This document shows, one piece after another, positions 59,501 to 64,000 of a DNA stretch of 64,000 bases; position 1 is the first letter of the stretch; each line of letters opens with the position of its first letter. Location of the stretch: positions 7,908,967 to 7,972,966 of the forward strand of contig NC_051091.1 of the NCBI RefSeq assembly GCF_901709675.1. The letters are read 5' to 3'. Source of the DNA: Syngnathus acus. Taxonomy: Eukaryota; Chordata; Actinopteri; Syngnathiformes; Syngnathidae. The notes below the pieces were generated by a model, which was not told the DNA's origin, made no database searches, and saw only the letters and a list, made by a program, of their open reading frames with translations. The translations under genes and the position numbers were made by a program.

Positions 59501-62500
59501 TGAAAACACCTGCGTATTGCTACTGTCATGGCCTCAGGGGATGTGGCGCAAGGACAGATGACTTCTGGCTTCAGCCCGTGGGATTGGAAAACGTTCAGGA
59601 AGGCATCACAGGAAGAAACCGACCCTGCAAACAACAAGGGTGAAATAGGCGGGGCTCAAGGTGTGACTTTGCGGATTGGAAGAAAAGATCATAAGCTTTT
59701 CTCACAAGGGTTGGCGCCATCGGCGACGATCAGCATACGCAACGATACCAGGCTGATGTCTCTCTGCTCCCGGTGGGCCATCATGGCCCAGTGCAAGTCC
59801 CGACACTTCACCAAAGCTAATCGGGCTGTGGAAAAATAGTTTATATACTGTCGTGTCTCCAGCGAGTAATTCTCAAGGTGATCCTAAAGTGTTTTTACCT
59901 TTGTGGATGTGAACCCGCTGTACCCAGGAGAGTGGACACGCCTTCATAACTGCATAGGGAACACTTATAGTGTGGATCCTGTTCATCACAGCCTGTTACC
60001 AAACAACATGTGGTTAACAAAGCACCCAAAGGGAAAATAATAAACAGTGTAAAGAATTAGGCTGACATATATTGTGATGGGAAACCCAAAAAAAAAATGA
60101 AATCAAAGAGGTGTGCCCCAAAATGTGCCTTCACAAAAATTAATATATATCTAAAAGCCTATTAAGTTGAAACAAAATATTTGTCTTATTTAGCAACATG
60201 AGACAGCACTTGCATAATGTAGAGTGCACGATCAAACAGCACCAGGGAATAACCGTATTGGAAACAAATTTATCATTTCGATATTAACAACAACAAGGGA
60301 TTCATTGTTTATAATGAGACACTTTTCCATAACTAATGTTTTTGGCGCGACTGCTGTTTACTATGAATAGCCACAAACACCCACTCACCGTGAGCACCCC
60401 ATGCCAGAGACCCATGTCCTTCTTACAGTCTAAAACATTCACTAGCGTTTCACCTGCGACAGATATAGGACATCAAATTAATAACGACTGCCATGATCCA
60501 AACCCTTCAAAAACTCACCCTCGCAGTAGTTGCAGGCCTGTGTCAGCGCCTGGCAGTGGGTTAGCATGGCAACCTTAGACACCGCCACGCCGACCACCGT
60601 GCCCTCTTTATTGGCCTTGTACTGTGCAAAGGAGGAGAAAAAGATCATTTCAGATCAGGTGGACTCCTTTTTGCATCCTTTTATTGTCAAGTCAGCAAAG
60701 TTTTAGCCCGGGGTCACCTCAATGTAGGCGGGGTCTGTGTTGGCCGTCGGAATGTGAGGCTGCCAATCTTTCGAAGGCTTGGTCAGGTACTTGGAGTCCG
60801 TAATCACCCACTTCATTCGAGGCCAGCCTACCAGAAAGGTAAATGCTTTATTTTTTTAAAAAAATCCCAGATTGAGATGATCCCTATTTGGAGTCAATAT
60901 GACACTGGCATAGAAACAGAGAATCTCACATCTGATTATAGCTAACATTTAATTGTTGCTCATTGAAATGTAGCCAAATGTTCATGACGTTATTGCCTTA
61001 ACAACCTTTGAACTGCATTATTTCTCCAGTGGGGGTCTTGGGAAGACCCTTCAGACATATCTCGCTGGTCAGCGCAAGGCCCACACCACAGCTGCCGAGA
61101 AGAAAGCCCACTTGGCTGATGCCCGCATCCTACATGTCCAACACGCAAATGTTAATTGTCTTCACCCCTAATGAACAAAAACATTTACCGGAGAAAAAAA
61201 CCCTCACCTTGCGAGAGAGTGGCACCTCTATCGGTACAGGTATGACCTCAGCGAGGAGGCAGCCATAGAAGGCCACCCAGAACATCCCTGGGTCACTGTT
61301 GGGGTACACGAGTGCCACCTACAAAGTCATTAAATGGACATTGTGTTGTTTTCAAAAACATAAAACACCAGTTTTGCTGCAAACTAACAGACTTTACAAA
61401 GGTAACAATATCATTTTGTGTCCTCACCCTGTCGCCGGGTTTAAGGATCTGCTCGTTTTTGTTGCCCAACTTATTTAGGAGCGTGTAGGCAAGTTTCACA
61501 CTGCGACTCCAAAGTTTCCCTAAAACGGATGGAGAGTGACACGCAAAATTAATCTATCATATAGTCTCAGATTATGAGCCATCTTTGCTTGCACATTATT
61601 TATTATTGAGATACGGATAGAATCAAGTCTCACCGTAAGTCAGCGTGTAGAGCGGTTTGCCCGTGATGTCGAGAGCTGTGAGGGCGGGGCTTTTCCCCTG
61701 CGTCGCCCCCCATCGGGCCAACGCGGCTTGCAGGGCTGGCGGCCAATTACTGACCACCCCTAGAGGCTCGCCTTTCACCGGGATGATCTGACGCCCTTCT
61801 GGCTTGGGTGTGTTGGGATCCGGCTGGGGCACTGAGATAAACAGAACATCAGGACGGCATTAGGACAGTAAAAGTCCAAATAAGCGTGGTAGTGGAAAGC
61901 AGATGTGGGGGGGAAAAGCAACAAAGAAATTAAACTGTAGTGTGTAGAATTGTCATTGTTTGTGTGTGAAATGATCAACAGCTATCATGTCTCACCTTCT
62001 ACTATCTCCTCCGAGTCATCGGTGAAGAACTCACTGAGTGGTGGCCTCTTTGGTCTCTTCAGCGTGTTGAGAAGTTGCTGGATCTTTGTGGACACTCTGC
62101 TGTTCACCGGAACTCCTACAAGGCCAAAGGGAGAGAAACGGTGGAGATTTGCACGACACGGTCACACACACTCGTGCACATACGAACAAAAGTGTCATTT
62201 GAGCGTCATATCTTCTCACTGTCTGCTGCTTCTCAACCCACAAAATGTGACTCGTCAAACATTTGGAATGGCGTCATGGTTGGGAATGAAAAAGCAGCAC
62301 ACGTTGAGTGGGATCATCACAAGGAAAACAAGGTGAGAGTTGGGTCAAGAGTGGTTTTTTTGGACTGGGACTGCCATGTGTTTTGATTTTTGTATGCATT
62401 TATTACAGACAATAGGGAGAAGTAGGGTCAAAACAGCAAAGACACAAGGCTGCGGACAATACACATGAAAGTGTGTTCTTACTCTGGAGATTAATTCTTC

Positions 62501-63414
62501 CTACCAGCCAGTCAAAAACATGTGACAGAGCAGAAAGAGTGAAAGCAGAAGTAAGCAGCACAGTACGATTAATGACACAACTGGAATTTAATTGAGAGAA
62601 AGCCTTAAGAGGTTGCTAGGAGAAAATAAAAAGTCGCAAAGTGGACGATTACCGTCTGCAGTCTCCATCATGCTGGAGCGACTCTGCCCTCGACTCATCC
62701 CACGGGCCGTCGTGTTGGAGGGCAAGTCAACCCGCGGGCCTCTGGCTGGAAGGGCGACCGCCGTCACATCGGGAGGTGGGACGCTGTTCTCGTGGGGGGC
62801 TGCGGGTAGTGGGATAGAAAAATGACCACATTTGATAAAAAAATAAAAAATACTTTATACATATGTAGAATTATTTTTTACAAATTGTATTTTGTTGCTC
62901 ACCAATGCGACTGTGAGCCATCATGTCGGTGATGGCGGCGGCCGTGTGCGGCGGTGGCGGTTCGTGCTGGGGCTGCGGCTGATACTGAGGCTTGTACAGA
63001 GGTTGGTACTGAGGCTTGTACTGAGGCTGAGGCTGGTTGTGAGGCTGCGGCTTGGCCTCTCCGTGGGACAAGGTGGAGGAAGCCGATGAGGATGTGGACG
63101 AGCCCTGGGCCGAGCGGTTGATCCAACAATCGGGGCTCTGTTGGTTGGGATTGAGCAAAGGGATGGGGACGACCACCGACGACTGCCTGCGCACCGACGT
63201 CTCATCCTCAGAGGCCGATGAGGAGTCTGAGAGAAACGATGTGCCGTTGGTATGAAAACTGGATTCTGCGAAGGCCTTCCTTTCCTACCTGGTGGCGTTC
63301 GTGTTTCGATGGGGGACGGCACATAAGTTGAACGTCGTTTTGTAGGCATGGGCAGTGCCATCTTTTCTTCTTTATGTTTCGCCAGAGCAGCTTGTACTGC
63401 TTCAGAGTGAATAT
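53582..63414 (-). CDS. dip2b: Disco-interacting protein 2 homolog B, C-terminal 1,509 residues, 5' end outside the window
   Basis: DIP2 proteins carry an N-terminal DMAP1-binding domain and two fatty-acyl-AMP-ligase-like domains and affect neuronal morphology and lipid balance. Thirty-five exons are visible, lowest 53582-53834 (ends LDPIYVAYNM) and highest 63289-63414 (HSEAVQAALAKHKEEKM). Others include 54201-54375, 54959-55129, 55211-55379, 57907-58019, 58124-58325, 58652-58779, 59223-59362, 60718-60827, 61208-61318, 61634-61831, 61996-62115, 62653-62799 and 62903-63226. Their lengths keep frame throughout (1,510 codons with stop). First ligase-like domain from about LYTLTYGKLWSRS, second from EALQWRAQTDADHVLY, with degenerate AMP-binding motif SVSTTGMLTGVK. 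PRMKWVIT, DWQPHIPTANTDPAYIE and DLVRKHQYLTEALQW match DIP2B rather than A or C as I remember them. About 65 N-terminal residues with the DMAP1-binding domain lie beyond the right edge. Confidence 0.95.
62483..62500 (-). other. dip2b: Candidate 18-nt alternative microexon of dip2b
   Basis: Between the exons at 62653-62799 and 61996-62115, GGCTGGTAG is followed by 18 nt and then a donor GTAAGAAC. Its phase fits both neighbours, adding RINLQR in place of a direct G-V junction. Either form keeps the frame. The polypyrimidine tract is weak, as often in regulated microexons. Confidence 0.45.
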
Positions 63415-64000
63415 CTGATAAGGCAGAAGATAAAAAGGATATTGAAATTATAATGAACTCAAATATCTTTGTTGGATTGCAACTTTCAGACAAATTTGCA
63501 AGAGTTCTCAAAAAACAACAGCCGTGTTTGGTACAGAAAAATCTTTATAAAAACATCCTGTAACATTTGCCATCATTTTAGTTTTGCTAAATAATCAGTT
63601 GTCAAGGAAGGAACGGAAGAAAGGTTGCACTTCCTCTCTGGAAGCGTAATCACGACAAGAGGAGGCTAACTGTTCATTAGCCCACGCACATAATTGCAGA
63701 TGCTTTCACTTGATGACACCCACAGGCGCATCAGGAGGACTTAAATGGGCAGGCACGCGTTCGCAGCGTGTACGGAAGCAACCCACTCGGTGACACACAG
63801 CATCTCCTCGACTGACTTCACTCAGGCATCAAAAGAGCAAAACATCAAATGCAGCATCACAGTTACACAACTGCTGAGCGTTGTGGCTGCCACAGGATGA
63901 TTCTTTTGGCGTCTGAGAGGTTAAATAGGTTTCCATGGAGATAGCATGCTGGGGGATCCCGACATTGTTTCAGAATCTGCTCTTTTTACAAACACTCGCT
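63415..64000. other. Upstream dip2b intron, no exon seen
   Basis: Sequence upstream (in transcript sense) of the last visible dip2b exon. No in-frame exon with good splice sites was recognised, so the preceding exon lies outside the window. Confidence 0.6.

Overview
The window is nuclear DNA from a ray-finned (teleost) fish. It has vertebrate split genes with GT-AG introns, fish-type short interspersed and DNA-transposon repeats, and compact introns. Gene order matches the human 12q13 neighbourhood (FIGNL2, SCN8A, METTL7A/TMT1A, ATF1, DIP2B). I cannot name the species; the compact introns suggest a percomorph, which is inference. || Layout. 0.4-1.6 kb (+): last coding exon of a fidgetin-like 2 gene that stops before its ATPase domain. 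1.6-4.5 kb: no gene seen. 4.5-9.5 kb: repeat block made of hAT-like ends, tRNA-derived SINE copies, a degenerate telomeric (TTAGGG) tract, a 235-bp satellite whose every unit holds a long near-perfect hairpin, and nested short transposons. 10.2-41.0 kb (-): a complete voltage-gated sodium channel alpha subunit, scn8a (Nav1.6). I placed 27 coding-exon positions summing to 5,907 nt including the stop, which gives 1,968 residues. It has mutually exclusive exons 5N/5A, a U12-type AT-AC intron, a second AT-AC intron of U2 type, a GC-AG intron and a candidate exon 18N with an in-frame stop. 42.2-45.7 kb (+): two tandem thiol methyltransferase 1 (METTL7A/TMT1A-like) genes; the first has an extra GC-AG intron. 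46.5-50.2 kb (-): an ATF1/CREB-family bZIP factor with a CRE-rich upstream region. 50.3-53.6 kb: no gene seen apart from probable dip2b 3' UTR. 53.6-63.4 kb (-): 35 exons of dip2b, whose N-terminal exons lie beyond the right edge. || The genes are neighbours by ancestry, not one pathway. scn8a makes the neuronal sodium channel, atf1 is a cAMP-responsive transcription factor, dip2b has two acyl-adenylate-type domains, and the tmt1a pair encode membrane-anchored methyltransferases. scn8a and the first tmt1a gene are head to head about 1.2 kb apart. The second tmt1a gene and atf1 converge. || The points most worth a second look are the AAA-less fignl2, the hairpin satellite with one inverted loop, the 4.28-kb segment bracketed by direct repeats, the candidate scn8a poison exon, the intron difference between the tmt1a copies, and an 18-nt in-frame microexon in dip2b. 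Exon ends were read by eye from splice sites and reading frame and may be off by a few bases.
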